From contig LATX02000189.1 of NCBI GenBank assembly GCA_001466705.2, forward strand, positions 620,001 to 684,000: DNA of 64,000 bases, given 5' to 3'. The stretch comes from Moniliophthora roreri (Eukaryota; Basidiomycota; Agaricomycetes; Agaricales; Marasmiaceae). The notes below the pieces were generated by a model that was given only the letters and a program-made list of their open reading frames with translations, did not search any database and was not told the DNA's origin. The translations under genes and the position numbers were made by a program. Of the stretch, positions 42,798 through 56,400 are shown in pieces (the stretch's first letter is position 1; each line of letters opens with the position of its first letter).

Positions 42798-44031
42798 ATG
42801 ATCGCCTTCACCTCCTTCCCACCACCCCAGGATATCTCAAATAAAACACATGTACTAGAAGATGAAGATGAGATGGATATCGACGAAGATGAATTTTTCG
42901 AGAGCGGGGGTTTGAAGTTGGCTTGGCCTGGAGAATCACTCACGTCCGCGCAAGCGTATATGCGGTATGCGTCCATCACTTTAGCTTTTACTGGCGCCTG
43001 AGTCTCGTTCAGGGGTCATGGAACATATGTTGATAACGATCAAGTTATTGCGTCTGTCGCAGGAGTTGTGGAAAGGGTGAACAAGTTGATCACTGTTCGG
43101 CCGGTGGGGACGAGGTCGCCTCATTCAGCTTGTCGTTCACGAACACAACTGATGAATCCCATCCTTTAGATATAATCCAGAAGTCGGTGACCTTGTCGTG
43201 GGTAGAATCACAGAAGTACGAGTCACCTTAAGTGCTCAGGGCCTTAACACTGAGCTATCGCATAGGTTCAGGCTCGTAGATGGAAGGTCGACGCAAATTC
43301 AAGGCAAGATGCTGTCCTGATGTTATCGTCCGTCAACTTGCCAGGTGGTGTGCAGGTATGTCGTTGGTATCCTTTCTTCTTCTGGCTTGAACTCATCCTT
43401 TCAGAGACGAAAACTTGAAAGTGACGAGCTTCAGATGCGGACGTTCTTTGAAGAAGGTGATCTTTTAGTAGCAGAGGTGCAAGCCTTCTTTGGAGATGGT
43501 ACAATGTCGCTTCATACTCGTTCTCTTAGCTATGGAAAGGTATGTTACTTCCATTAATTGCAGGTCAATATTTGACCCCTTTCTAGCTACGAAATGGTCA
43601 ACTAGTCACAGTACCACCCATCCTCATTCGACGACTCAAATCGCATTTCATATCACTTCCATGTGGCGTGGACCTGATCTTGGGGTTGAACGGGTACATA
43701 TGGATTAGCAAACACGTCAAAGAGAGTGAACGCGAAGGCGAAGAAGGCTTTGACGCGCAAGCTGTATACTCCAACCGAAACGACGTGCGTTCATTTTGTC
43801 CTTCCCGAGATCTATCTCATTTCCCTGCAGACAATCGACAACTCGACTCGAGTGGCGATATCAAGAGTCACAAACATCATCACTGTTCTGGCAGCACACT
43901 CAATACCTCTGACGAATACTGTCCTCCTTGAAGCGTACGAGTGGTCAGTAGAACACGAGGATGATCCCAAAGATTTGCTACAAGATGATGTAGGTGATGC
44001 ATTAGTAGCTAGAGTAGTTGCAAGAGGATAA
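42798..44031 (+). CDS. RRP4: Exosome complex component RRP4
   Basis: Cap subunit of the RNA exosome, which degrades and trims RNA 3'-to-5' in nucleus and cytoplasm. Multi-exon. An acidic N-terminal segment ([15 protein letters not shown]) precedes the RRP4 N-terminal barrel ([20 protein letters not shown]). The S1 domain follows ([12 protein letters not shown], then [20 protein letters not shown] and [17 protein letters not shown]), then the KH region with [20 protein letters not shown] and [16 protein letters not shown], which is diagnostic for RRP4. The last exon ([20 protein letters not shown] onward) ends at TAA 44029-44031. No defects are seen. It shares a 50-bp spacer with the PRCC gene and converges on the acidic-protein gene, whose stop is only 33 bp away. 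Confidence 0.93.
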
Positions 44032-44064
44032 ATGAATGTACCATTGGCCTAATCCTGATTGTAA

Positions 44065-44728
44065 TCACTCGTCTTCCTCCTCAGTCTCCTCCGATGCCTC
44101 GTCGTCGTCGTTTTCATTCTCGTCATTTTCATCTTCCTCGTCATCTTCCTCGTCTTCCTCGTCTTCGTCTTCAATAGTCTGGTCCCCTGGCGTTAAGACA
44201 GGCTGCTGGGGTTGCGGATGAGGACCTTGATTGGTGGCCCCACTTGCCATTTTCCTTGCTTTAGCAGCCTTCTCGGACATTTCTTTTGCCTCGTCGGTGG
44301 GTAAAAGTACTTCTAGCGCCATATCTTTCCAACGAAGTGCCCCAGCCACACCTCCTCCTTCATATCCCATATCTTCGTATAGTGCGCGCGATGCTGGGTC
44401 GTACGGCGGTCGTGGTTTGGCTGCAGGATGTTTGATATTGGTAGGATTTCCGTACGGGTATGAGGGATGGACTTGTGAGGGAAGCACTGTGTGAATATGA
44501 AGAGATCAGTATCAATACGAGTTGTGATTTAAGGTAGGATTCACAAGGGCTGTCTCCGTCTTCTGGATTTGGTGGAATCATGTAGCTCGGTATATCAAGT
44601 TCTGCGAGGGCAAGTGAGGAAAAGAGTTTGATAGAGAATAGGCAGAGCGAACCGTCATCTGCTAGATCTGTCTTAATGTACTCAGCAGTCTCCAGTGTGT
44701 CGAGGGCCGTCAAATCGTATTTCGACAT
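44065..44728 (-). CDS. Hypothetical protein with long acidic tail
   Basis: I do not recognise this gene. From ATG 44728 it reads MSKYDLTALDTLETAEYIKT, and with two short introns continues to ELDIPSYMIPPNPEDGDSP and LLPSQVHPSYPYGNPTNIKH. A middle segment YDPASRALYEDMGYEGGG and DMALEVLLPTDEAKEMSEKA follows, then a C-terminal run of about 45 residues that is nearly all Asp, Glu, Asn and Ser, ending at TGA 44065-44067. Total is about 180 residues. The tail could be a nuclear chaperone or complex-binding surface, but no function is claimed. The first splice donor (GTTCGC) is not consensus. Composition is host-like. Confidence 0.7.
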
Positions 44729-45191
44729 GTGCAGGTAACAAAAAGTGAGGTCCTGGATGAAGTAGTTCGGTTCAGTCTCTCAGTCCTTCATTTGTCTGCT
44801 GATAAAACTCACCGTCATGATATTAGATTCCTAATCGCAGGAATAGTCGCGTCTACAGTGGCGATAATTGTGCAAGTTTGGTTCACATCGAGGGAGGAGG
44901 TGAAGGTAAAATGATCCGCCTCAAACCCCCACGTGGGTATTATGCTTCAGGTAGGCCCACTCAGTTCAAGGTATGTTCACTAACTTAAGTATTATATGCA
45001 GATTATTATACAGATTACTATACCATACAAAGTAAGAACTGCTTCAATATATCCCTCAATGATCTACTGCACAACGAAAAGAAAAGAAGAAAAAAACATC
45101 CTGGATGACAAGCAACGATTCCGAGCACATCAATGGATGAGTCCGTTCATGACGTGTTCTGCTTCTATGCCAATACATGAGTGGCGAGATT
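44729..45191. other. Intergenic, possible small membrane-protein exon
   Basis: No firm gene. A plus-strand frame ending at 44914 encodes a hydrophobic stretch (FLIAGIVASTVAIIVQVWF) that would span a membrane, but it lacks an ATG. From 44915 to 45191 I see only the 3' region of the glucan synthase gene. Confidence 0.3.
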
Positions 45192-48100
45192 TTATGGTCG
45201 GACTGGTTATGTCGGTGCGTGAGAGTTGATCCTTCCTCGATGCAGGAATGAAAAACTCACCCAGCTGTTCCTCGCGGTAGAACCACAAATAACCCACCAC
45301 CACGATAACCTGGCATACCAAGGCAATCCAAAACATCGGTGCTGCCATTGGACTCCCTAAATGAATGTCAACTCAAGCTCAAATACGCGTCAAGGACAAC
45401 TAACCCTTCAACCCATCCGAAAAGTCCCATTTGGCGGCATCAGGAAATACGGATTCTGGACCAATAGCATTTGGTGCTGTTGCTCGAGCAATCATAACAC
45501 ACACGGAGCCTATGATTTGCGAAAACGCCAGTGTAGCACAGACATGCAAGCGGGATAACGTTTGCAAGAGAATCATCCCAAGGCCAACACCCTGAACCGC
45601 ATCTAGAACACCCAGCCAGAGCCAAAGAGAAAGTCCTAGGTAAGGACCACCGCTACCAGCCCAAGGAATGTAAAGAGCGAGTGACGAGGTTCCCCACAGC
45701 ATCTACAAATCCTTCAGTAAACCACGCCTAACTTCTGAGATATCACGCACCTGACACCATCTAGGAGCTCCGAGGCCGACTGCAAACACAGGCAAGAGCC
45801 AAGTATGTGTCTTGCTAAAGTGTGTCAACGCCAGGAGCAGACCTGCCCACACGAAGACGAAAAATGTGATGACCAGCAAGAAGATTCTCCACTTGGGTAC
45901 TTCGACATTCCAGAGGAAGCTCCAGTTCCGACCATAAGGCTGTTTTGCGAATTAGTGCCAGTCACTACACGCAAAGAGGTGTAGACTTACCCCGCTGAGC
46001 CAATAGTCACGCAGAATTTCCGAGGCGAGGAACCATAGGACGAGTTTCCGACGAACCAGCGTTCTGAGGAAATAGGGGACTTTGGGAGGTGTTTGGCGAT
46101 AGTATTCTTGATAAGGGTGAGCATGGCCTTCCTCACGATGCGGTATGGCACTCACCTGGAAGTCCGTAGAGCATTAAATAGCTGAATATGAAGCTCAACA
46201 TAGCGAGCGGCCAGACGATCAAAACAGTCCACCACGGTGGAGTATAATCTTCCTTTTGTCCATTCAAATGGTATCCCCAGTACCACAACGCAGCGACCCA
46301 TACTTGCTGTGATCCTTGTACTACACATGCTCGGAGTGTCCAAACCTCTGTAGCAGCGCCCTGGAACAAACGATTAGACCATGCTACCAAGTCTAGAACC
46401 AGTACTCACCGCTTCTTCGCCAAAGTTCAGGCCAAAAAAGAGGAATGAAGCGGCAGACGCCACTGCGTAACACCAAGTGGCGACGTTGGCAATGATTCGA
46501 TGCCCCCTACTCGATAGAATATTCCTCAGGACAGATGGGATACCGATGCAAAGGAAGGCCAATCCGAAGAATATCCAAGGGGCTGAAAGGACGTACACCG
46601 AGGGTTTGAGCCGAAACATGGAGTACCACACTGCAGATGCTGCTAGAAATACTGCGCCAAGAACATATAGTTGCACATTATCTTGCCAGTTTCTACCTGT
46701 CAAGAGAGTAATCTGGAAACTGGTTGCACTCAGCATCTATAGAAAGGTCAGCCTTGACTCGGCATGATATTAAGCTAAATGCTTACTTGTCCCAAGGCCA
46801 TAACGATCGCGTATAAAGGCCAGCCCTTGAATTCTCGCGACATGAAAATCTGTAGACCAGTCATGGGCGCTATATCCGCCGACGGACTTGCTGCCTCAGC
46901 TCGAAGCTCACCAAACTCTGTGGTAGAATCCCGTGTATTTGGAGCTACGAGAGTCAGCTGGGATCAAGGTGCTGCAAATGAAGCGCTTACAACTGGCACG
47001 AGAGTATAGCGAAGGTGACGGTGATGGTGCTCCCCAGGCTGAATCACGCCTTGCTGATCGTATACTTGCAGCGCCGGACAGTTTCTCCTTCCGCACTTGA
47101 CCAAAGAACGCTTCTTCGCTCCTGATAAGATACTTTTCGATAGAGAGCTCGTGCTCAGAATTCTTTGCGTTGAGCATTCTGAGTTTTTGGACAAAGTCTG
47201 CAGCGACACCTCCATCTGCGTCGGTAAACTACGCCAAGACAAATGAGTGCCCAGTCAAAGCGTGATGAAACAGATACTCACTGTTTGAATAGCCTTGTTT
47301 AGGGGAGAATTATACTTTTCATCCACAATGGAGGATATAGATTCGACTGATGACGCTCGTGAATGGATATTGAAAGGGCGAGTTGGAGTAGCCTGGACGC
47401 CAAGGAGTCGATCAGGTGCATGACATTGGTCTCGAGCAATCGTCCGATTAGCTCTCTCCAAGAAATCGCTGTAGCCGACATCGATCCGAGTACTGTCTGA
47501 CATCGAAACGCCCTCACGACCGGGTGTCAATGTCAGCGTGTCCTGACTCCAAGCACCTGGTGATCCAGGTGGATTCAAGCGCGGGCTCTCCAAAGCCATG
47601 CCGCTATTGTGCCATTCAGGCTGGGGCGCAGGTTGGTGTACGGGATCACAATCTTCGATTTCAACCGGTTCAGCATTTCCACCGTCACAATCAGACACTC
47701 TCCAAGCATCGTCGCCTGCTACGCCACGACTAGCGGTGATGCTGCGCTTGTGGATGTCCTCCATCCTTTGTCGCCACTCGACTACAGGGAACCGTTGTAC
47801 AGCAGATCGAGCTCTCAGAATCGCTCGCTCCTCTTCCGTGGATTTGAGTGCCATCTTGATGGTCTTGGTTAGCTGAGACAGCATGTGGGCTGTTGACGAT
47901 GATTCAACAGGATACCACTGAAAGATGAAGAGGCGTCAGTATAGGTACTTCCATACGCTTGGATTTGCACTTACCCATCCTGGCATAAGACCGAGGCCAC
48001 CGAGACGACTACCAACACCCAAAGCTCCCTTTCTACCAAACTCGACAGCAACTAGTCCAAAGGGCTCATCTCGGGAGGGTATCAGCGCAAAGTCTGCCCC

Positions 48101-51100
48101 ACTGAACAAGTACGGCGGAAGAGCCGTAAACTCGGGTTTGGAATAGACGCGATCAGGATACATCTCCATCAGGCGCGCCAACTTTTCCGCAGCGAAGCGT
48201 CCATACAAGTCGATCACTGGACCTACAGCAATAAGCTGAACAGTAGACCGTTTCTCGAGACTGGATTAGTAGTCAGTTCCAAACTCGACAATGTCGGCAA
48301 GTTACTCACAGTCCTGGCATAATATCAGCAATAAGGTCAACACCCTTTTGCTTCGACCACCGCCCCACAAACACGAATAGATCAGACGACGGATCCTGTT
48401 TGATACCTGCCCATTCCTGCGCTTGACGCTTGAGCTCGGGTCTCGCAGCCTCGGCAGCCGCATCAATCTTGATATCCCGAGCAGCCGTTGGATTCTCATC
48501 CAACGCAGCAATGTCGCTAGGATCAGGATTTGGTAGCGAGTCTACTTGCTTGAGTGTCCACAATGCCGGATACCTTGCCCAACTACGTTTGCCATACTTG
48601 TCCGAGACACCTGCAACGCCAACACTCTTCTGGTGCACGCTAATAAACGAGGCAGCGGCGTGCAACAAGTTGAAGGTATTCCCAAACTGAACGTATTTCG
48701 TGCAGTGCTCCTTGCTAATATTGAACGCGGAACAAACTTCTTTCATCTCCTCCTTGGTTCTGAGCGGCCACAGACCCTGGAATTCGGCATTGTGCAGTGA
48801 CAAGCACACGGGGAGGACTTTGGGAAGCAGGTAGATCGGCGCAAGAGCCCCATGATAATCGTTGATATGATAAACGTCCACTGTCGGGAACTTCCGCACC
48901 GTAGCTGCAATAGCCTGATTCCACGTCGAATAAAAAATGGCCGAACTGAGATCATCCATCCTCGCAGGATAGGGATCCGCCTTTGTCTGCGCACGAAAAA
49001 CCGGACTGTCCAGGATAACATATGTAATGTTATCATACACATGCGTCTCCACCTCGATGAGATACGGTTCTCCAAAGATGATGACTTCGATCGGTTCTGC
49101 GGGTTCTCCGGGAGGATACTCGATATCCTTGACTTTAGGGACAACCCAAATGAGATCAACATCCGTCATAGCTTTGCCCATCAAACTCGACATGACACCC
49201 AATCCACCAATCTTGACTTTTAGCTTCCAATCTATAACCTCATACTCCAAAGTCGCAATGAGTACCTTGCGGCGCTTGTGCTTATCCTCTGGCCAACCAA
49301 TGATATCCGAATTGATCTTTGGCTTGAAGATCTTTTCAGACACGGTCGTACTCGTGCCTTTGAAATCCGACGTTGACCTATTCGCAAAAGCCAATGCCGC
49401 GCTGAGGATGGGAAAGTACTTGTTGGAAGGCGACTTGGCTTTGACACCAAACCGGTTATGCTTGATACCGTAAAACGACCACATAAAGATCATGACTGCC
49501 AGGCAAGCCGTAATGACTGGAATGATGAGAAGCAGGGCATACATGACGACACCAACGGATGCCTGTCCGCGGGGAACCAAGGTCCAAGTCATTGAATGAT
49601 CATCAACAATGAGCGCCCAGGCAAGATGAGGGGGTGGCGGCGCAGACATATTCAGGTAGTTTGGCGCATTGGTGTTGGGTGGCAAACGATCAAGAACGCC
49701 ATCACCGTCTGTATCGCCATAGTAGTAATCGTCAAATCCCCAAACGTTGAGCTGGATGTATGTCGGCCAGGACGCCATAATCTCCAACTCCCATTTGCCT
49801 TGCGCGTTCATCATCATTGTATGAGGAAGACCTTTATCAAACCCCCATTGGTTAAAAGGTCCACGTGCAAGGAACTGGGGAACACGACGTGGATGTCCGG
49901 TGTACCCATAATCTGCATGGACGACGTGAGCTGTCGACATGGTTGCTCTACTCCAGTCTGTCCAAAGAGTCATCAATTGCGCTCCAAATGAGACACATAC
50001 GACACTTACACTGCACCATAATATGATCACCCTGCCAAAACTTGTACATCCCCTCAAGTGGCTGTATAGTCGTCGTATCCTCCCAACTTGTCCAATTGGT
50101 ATAATTCATCCCAAAATTTAACGAATACCGAAGCATGTCGGCGCCAAATGCCTTGTGCTCAAAATGCAAATGGCCATCGGAGAAGGTCAAACCGTCCGAA
50201 TAGTCGTTGTCTGGAAAAACCATGACATTGTCGGCAGCGCCTTTTCGAAGCATGAGATGATCGACGACCTGTCGCGAGTTGAGTAAGCATAAAACGAAAT
50301 AAGTCACTTCACTCACCCCAGTCCCACCCTTGCCATCCTGTGTAGGCGCATTATTCATTGTAATCGTCAACACTCCATCCGGGAAATCGACCAACGTCGC
50401 ATTCCACGCCCATACCGACATGGAGACGCCTTGTACTTGCCCTTGTCCACCACCAACGACGGCACCACACGTGACACTCGAAACCTTTGGTACCCCTCCT
50501 CGTCCCGAAGACGCCATCTCAAACTCTATCGCACCGGAAACGCCATCACAATTCATCTCGGTATTGAACTCGAGCGAAATCTCTACCTCTGTCACGTTTC
50601 CTCTCTCATTCAACACCCTTGCATCATGCCCAGGCCAAAACCTCGTCAATGCAGGCAGTGGAGGTGTCCACTGCTCAACCGGAACGAGCATCTTGAATCC
50701 ATACGGCTCCATCATCACACTCTCCAAACACCCATAAAACGGTCCCTGCCCCAAGTTGCTATTGTTATAATAGCCTGAAAGCGAATCTGCCAAAACATAT
50801 GTCTCGTACGGTGCAAACAAATTGCGTACCGTTGTCCCCGACTGATAAGGAGACGATATCCACAAGGACTGTTTACAATCAAAACTCCACGTCTTGCTGA
50901 CGTTTTCATTCGTGTAAAGCATCCAGACTTGGTCGTTGTACGTTCCTCCGAGCATGCCATCTTGTACGCCAGGGATACCAGAACGGGAGATGGACCATAA
51001 TCCCATTTCGGTTTCGGTATGATTGGATCCTGGTCTTTCAATTCGATAGGTCCAGTTGCCTCGTTGGACGAGGTTCCATCCGTCTTGTAATGCACCATAT

Positions 51101-53081
51101 GTTTGGCGTAGGGCGTTGAATTGGGTAAACAGGCGCCGAGAATCGGTGGTAGGGTCGAAATGATCTAGGGCATTCCAGTCGTCGTAGCAGCCTAGTGCGC
51201 CTTTGCGGAGAGGCATGTTAAAGTATTGTTCCGAGCCGAGTTTGTAGCAGCCGTGGCGTTTCCATGCAAGAGTGCCTGGCATGGCTTGACGGCTGAGTGG
51301 TCGTTAGTGTCAAAGAGGGTGTGTGTGTATGTGTGGCGCACTTACCCGTAGAGATAGTTACTCGCGCCTGTATCATACAGATACATATTCTGCTCCTCCC
51401 CATAAAAGTACTAGAACCAACACTTTAGTGTTAGTTCACCAGTATAACTCCTCACACGTACCAACGGAATCCCAGGCAACACCAAACTCGCTACAAAACT
51501 CGCAACCGCCGCCCTCTCCTTTCCCCAATCCAAACTTGACCAACGAAACACATCAAAATTGCCCACACCAAACATGTGTCTTGGGTCCATCTTGTCCGTC
51601 ATACTATTGATCAAATCATTGGCGACGAAAATCTGGTTCCAAGCCGTGGCGAAGTTGGTGTCTACGTCGTAGGCTACCTGGAGGTTTCCGTCCATACCGA
51701 GGAAGCGGGATAAGGAGCGGTAGATCGAATAGTGGAATGCTACGCCATCTAGTGCTGAGAGCGATCGAGGACGTAAAAAGTAGTCGGATTGGGATGGTGT
51801 GATGTTGGCCGAGGCTAAAAAGCCGGGTGGAAGTTGGATGGGTGTACGTCCACGGCCACTAGAGGGAGACGTTAACGTGCGGAAGCGAAGAGAAGCGGGA
51901 GAGAGACGTACATGTACAAAGCACCAAATGTATCACCACCCGTCACCTCGCCGGGAATGAAAAAGTTGGCTTTTCCCAGTTCGGCAGCACAGGCACGGGT
52001 ACTAGTCGCCCATTCTGCTAGTGCATCTAGAGTAACTTGGGTGGCTTTATCAATGCGAATAGCATCAATGTCAAGGGCTTGAATGGTCATGCAAGAAAAC
52101 TTTTTGAGGCGGGTCATGACGGAAGGTTTCCATTCCCTGAGACGATCTTGGACTGAAGCGAATTTTGCTAGTTGACGTTGCCAGTCTGGATGGACGCCAA
52201 AGGCTTCAGTGTCGCCGTATTGGTCGAAATCCGAATCCATGCAGCCCTTTGTTTCGAGGGTGATTTGGGCACCCGAGTCGAGCCAGAATGTGGGCATGGT
52301 GCACGAGTAGTTGCGAGTGTTATTGAAGGAGAAATCGCGATACTCTGTAAAGTTCCATGGCACGTATTCTGGATGTTTCCAAACAGCAATGTGTTCGTTG
52401 AGGCTGAAAGGTGTGCTGGTGTTGAGGTATCTATTGGGCGGGATGTGGGAGATGCTCAAAAAAAGACATGTAGTACACCCACCCTCGGAAACCAATGAGA
52501 TCTGCCATGGTGCCTACTGTGAAATCTGCCATAAAGTACATGCCTCGAGCGTGGATCTCGCTAATGACATGTTGCCAATCGGCCAGAGTACCCCAATGAG
52601 GATCAAGAACGGTGAAATCCAACGGCGAGTAGCCTGAAAAGGTGGTTAGGCGAGGGCATGACGCGCGGGGACGCGACTTACTGTCTGCTTGCCATAGCAT
52701 GTTGAGAAAGGGAGTCCCAGAGACGAAAATGAGCTTGATTCCCATTGCTTGGATATAATCTAGGCGAGCGAGAAGACCTTTGAGATCGCCGCCAAAGCGA
52801 AGTTGAGTCTCTCGATGATCGTATTCAAACATAGTACCAAAATAGTCGTTGTTGGATGGATCGCCGTCTGCGAATTTGTCCATGAGGATGGTATAGGTAG
52901 GAAGTGCACGCCAGTTCTTGGGAGAAGGAGTGTATGATTGATGAAGAGAGGCAGAGTATTGAGTGGGATCTGATGCATCCTTGTTTGAGTTTATGTTGTA
53001 GAGAAGGAGATCTGGATGATATGGAGACGCAGAAATGTGCGGTAGAGCGAGAACGAGGAGGATGAAGTGGGCGAGGTGCAT
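45192..53081 (-). CDS. ags1: Cell-wall alpha-1,3-glucan synthase
   Basis: Giant plasma-membrane enzyme that makes alpha-1,3-glucan. Minus strand, many introns. The chosen ATG (53081) starts a signal peptide, [20 protein letters not shown]. Next comes the extracellular GH13 amylase-like domain: [41 protein letters not shown], nucleophile region [11 protein letters not shown], acid/base region [12 protein letters not shown] membrane span follows ([19 protein letters not shown], about 49500), then the cytoplasmic GT5 glucan synthase: [51 protein letters not shown] and [20 protein letters not shown]. The C-terminal part has about a dozen membrane segments. Motifs look intact across the roughly 7.9 kb. 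The exact stop depends on a last intron; I place it at 45192, ending QLVRP. The other direction of reading shows only shadow frames. Confidence 0.95.
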
Positions 53082-53480
53082 GGTAGGAGAGAAGGAAGAG
53101 TACTGGCGTGGGAACCATGGCAAAGGTTAATAGTACGTGCCAGTTGCAGCTTTGACATTTCCTCTGTCAACTGGTATCCATACGTGTAGTAAGGTGCAAT
53201 CGACCCAGTGTCATTGACTCGAGTACAAACGCCCAAACACCCAGGGCTCCAAAGGTCCAAAGGCTCAGAGGCTAGATCCAAGGTACCGGATTGCAGGTGC
53301 GTAGTGGGACAGACAGTGTAGACAATGTAGACAGTGTAGATCTATAATAATGATAATTTGCTTAAATAAATCATTTTTATTATTGTGCACTGCTTCGGCT
53401 ATCAAACGGTCGTCGCCATGACCTTATTCCCACGGTGATTACATTTTACTACTGTGTCGTCGGGAACGACGACGACGACG
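53082..53480. promoter_or_regulatory. Divergent promoter: glucan synthase and STE11-type kinase
   Basis: Roughly 400 bp between two divergent cell-wall/signalling genes. It contains an AT-rich block (about 53340-53390) and a tandem ACAGTGTAGACAATGTAGAC (about 53312-53340). No gene is present. An upstream ATG at 53123 in the glucan synthase frame is possible but would put 14 residues before the signal peptide. Confidence 0.5.
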
Positions 53481-56400
53481 ATGGCGGCAGTCGCAGATTC
53501 TCCTCCAGCGACTCCCATATCTCGTTCCACTCTGTTTGCTAGTCAGGGTATCAGAGGTCAAACAAGTCCATTCCCTACTACTCCGACCTCCGCAGTGGCT
53601 TCCTCCTTCCTCGATCCTCCTCCAGGCATGTCTTATCAGGACTTCATAGGCAGTTGGTCAGATAGTCATGTCGCAAGATGGCTGACAGATATTAAATGTT
53701 CATCTCATGCCATCACTTTTCGTCAGAACGATATCCGCGGCGATATTCTACTCGAACTCGACCAGACAACTCTGCAGGAATTGGGCATAACCAGTATCGG
53801 TGATAGGCTTAGAATTCTAAATGCTGTCAAGATGCTACGTCAAAAGGTGCAAGCATCCAAGACAGGCGGAGCGGATCCAAAGGCAGAATCACCTCGTCAG
53901 CGCAGACCTGGTGGCAGACCAGCTCCCCTCACTCTACACGCAAATAACAACAGAGACAATCTCCCTGCAATAGCAAGAGAACCACCACCGCCACCACGCC
54001 AAGAGCCACCTCGTCCTTTACCCAATCCAGCAGATGCTATCCCATCCCATTCACGATCCAACCTTCCTCCTTTACCCCCAGTTCCTCGCTTTCAACCACC
54101 TCCACCTCCCCCCGCTCGTCAACCAATCAGAGCACCTCCCACAAACCCCCCCTCCAGCCCCTGGTCAGGTTATCATCTACCTGCAAATCCACGTCCAGCC
54201 GGTGAAAAGGCTCCGAACACTCCAGGCAGATCCACTTCTCCACTCCCTCAACGTCCCAAACCACCTCATTCCACTTCCTCATCCACATCCGTACCAAGAT
54301 CAAGCGGTGCCAACGGTGGTGCCACCCCCACCACTACCACGACCCCAAAGCGCCCCAATACCGCTCCAGGTTCACATCCTTATGCATCAGCAGTCGCTCT
54401 ACATCCACCTCACACCCACCAAGCTCCCAACCTATCCCCAATCCAAGAACAGTTTATCGGTGGCGTCTCTACCCCCGCCACCCCATCCCAAATTACCTAT
54501 CCCCGCCCTCAATTACATACAACCGCTCCTTCACTCGACGATCTCCGCCGCAAATTATGCAAATTCTTCCTCCCAGACGAAGGCTCAGGCCTCACGTTCA
54601 CCATTGACGTCGATAGCTGTCAAGGCGGTGTCGAAATCATTGAAAAGGTACTCAAAAAACTCGGAAAGGGCGGTAAAGGCACGGATTCGGATATAGCCAT
54701 GGATCACGTCACTACCGAAAACGGTGGCCTTTGTGTCGACGGTTGGTGTGTCTACTTGGATGAAGCAGCGGCGGATGCTCTATCCGAAGCTCAAGTCCTA
54801 TCAGTCTGCCACGCTCCATTCGACCATCCAACACGCGAAAACCCTCTTATCCTCCGACGTATTCGTACACGTCCAACTCATCTCGCCGTCAACAACAACA
54901 AGAACAGCACCAAACGCGCTTCATCTATAAGCATCCTCAGCGGTCTTGGCGTCCGCGATCCCGAACGCGCATTAGAACCTCCCTCACCTACACGCCCCAG
55001 TACATCTTCCACCACCGCTTCGGGACGTGCAAGCCCCGCATCCCTCTCCGTCAAATCAGCCTTCACCACAAGTAACAACAAACGCCCCAGTAAATTACGC
55101 AACTTTTTCGGCCAACGACCACCTTCCGAGCTCATCACTAACCATCTCACCGAATACTTTCCCAACACTGAGAAGAAGGTGTTGGAACGCACCGCTAGGA
55201 ATAGTATGATGTTTAGCCGGAGACAGAGTATGATGAGCCGTAGAGAGAGTATGGCTTCGTTTCATAGTAATCACCATCAACCTCTACCGCCTTCGAGGTT
55301 TAGTAGTTCCACACAGGGCTCCGGTTCAGGTGGTCGAACATCGATATCATCATTGGCACCTCCACCATTACCCGAGAAACCAGCTGCAGTAAACACCAAT
55401 GTAGCGGATCTGGGCGCTGGCGGCGAACCTTCACCCGAAGATGGTATACCCAGGATGTCGCTATCCACAGATGATGGGAGGTCAGTAGAGCTTTCTGGTG
55501 ACGACGACGACCACAAGAAGAACCAAAACGCCAACATCCCACCTCAACTCTTACCACCCATACCTTTCCCAACAGAATCCCTATCCGAATCACTCGAAAA
55601 CGCTATCTCTCCCTCTGGTGCCTCCTTCCCCAACAGAATCTCTCGAGCATCGAGTAACGCTTCCTCTCGATTCAGTCGGCGTATGTCGTACATGACAGAA
55701 CTCCGGTCAAGGCGCGATAAACGAGGAGATGGTGATACAGCTAGTATGATGACTATGGACGAAATAACTGCTGAAGTGGAAAATCGTGTACAGGAAAAAG
55801 AGAATAAGAAACGGGAGAGTATAGCATTGTCTGTAAGTGTTAATGGGGACGGGGATGCAGAGACGGAGGATTGGACAGAGGTTGATTCGGAGGAGGGTGT
55901 ATCACCGAAGGAAGATGGCTTGGGGGTACCCATGGATGAGAAGGAGAAGACGGAGGAGGAAGAAGAGTTTGATGAGTCTTCGGTCGATGAGGAGGACGAT
56001 GAAGAGACGGATGTCGAGGAAGCGGATGGTATACCCAAGCGAAGTGAGTGTTCAACTCAACTCGGAGCGTTTTGTTTCTGATTGCGTTGATAGCTGCCAA
56101 TAAATGGATTAAAGGCGCTTTGATCGGTTCAGGCTCGTTTGGACAAGTATTTTTGGGCATGGATGCTTCGACGGGTACACTCATGGCCGTTAAACAAGTC
56201 GAGTTGCCAACGGGTTCATCTGCGAATCTGGAGCGCAAGATGAGCATGTTAAGTGCCTTGGAACACGAGATTGAACTGCTTCAGGATCTTCAGCACGAAA
56301 ATATTGTGCAATATCTCTGTACGTTCGCGCCTAGCACCCTTCTTCTCTTGCTGACACTCCGCAGACTCATCCCTAGAAGACGACTGTCTCAACATTTTCC

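Noticed and set aside
44729..44914. Short plus-strand frame with one membrane-like segment
   Set aside because: No ATG, no clear upstream exon, and it overlaps the 5' side of a well-supported minus-strand gene. Noted only as a possible exon.
55200..56040. Long minus-strand frames opposite the STE11-type gene
   Set aside because: Shadows of the Ser- and acid-rich coding strand; no start context, introns or domains.
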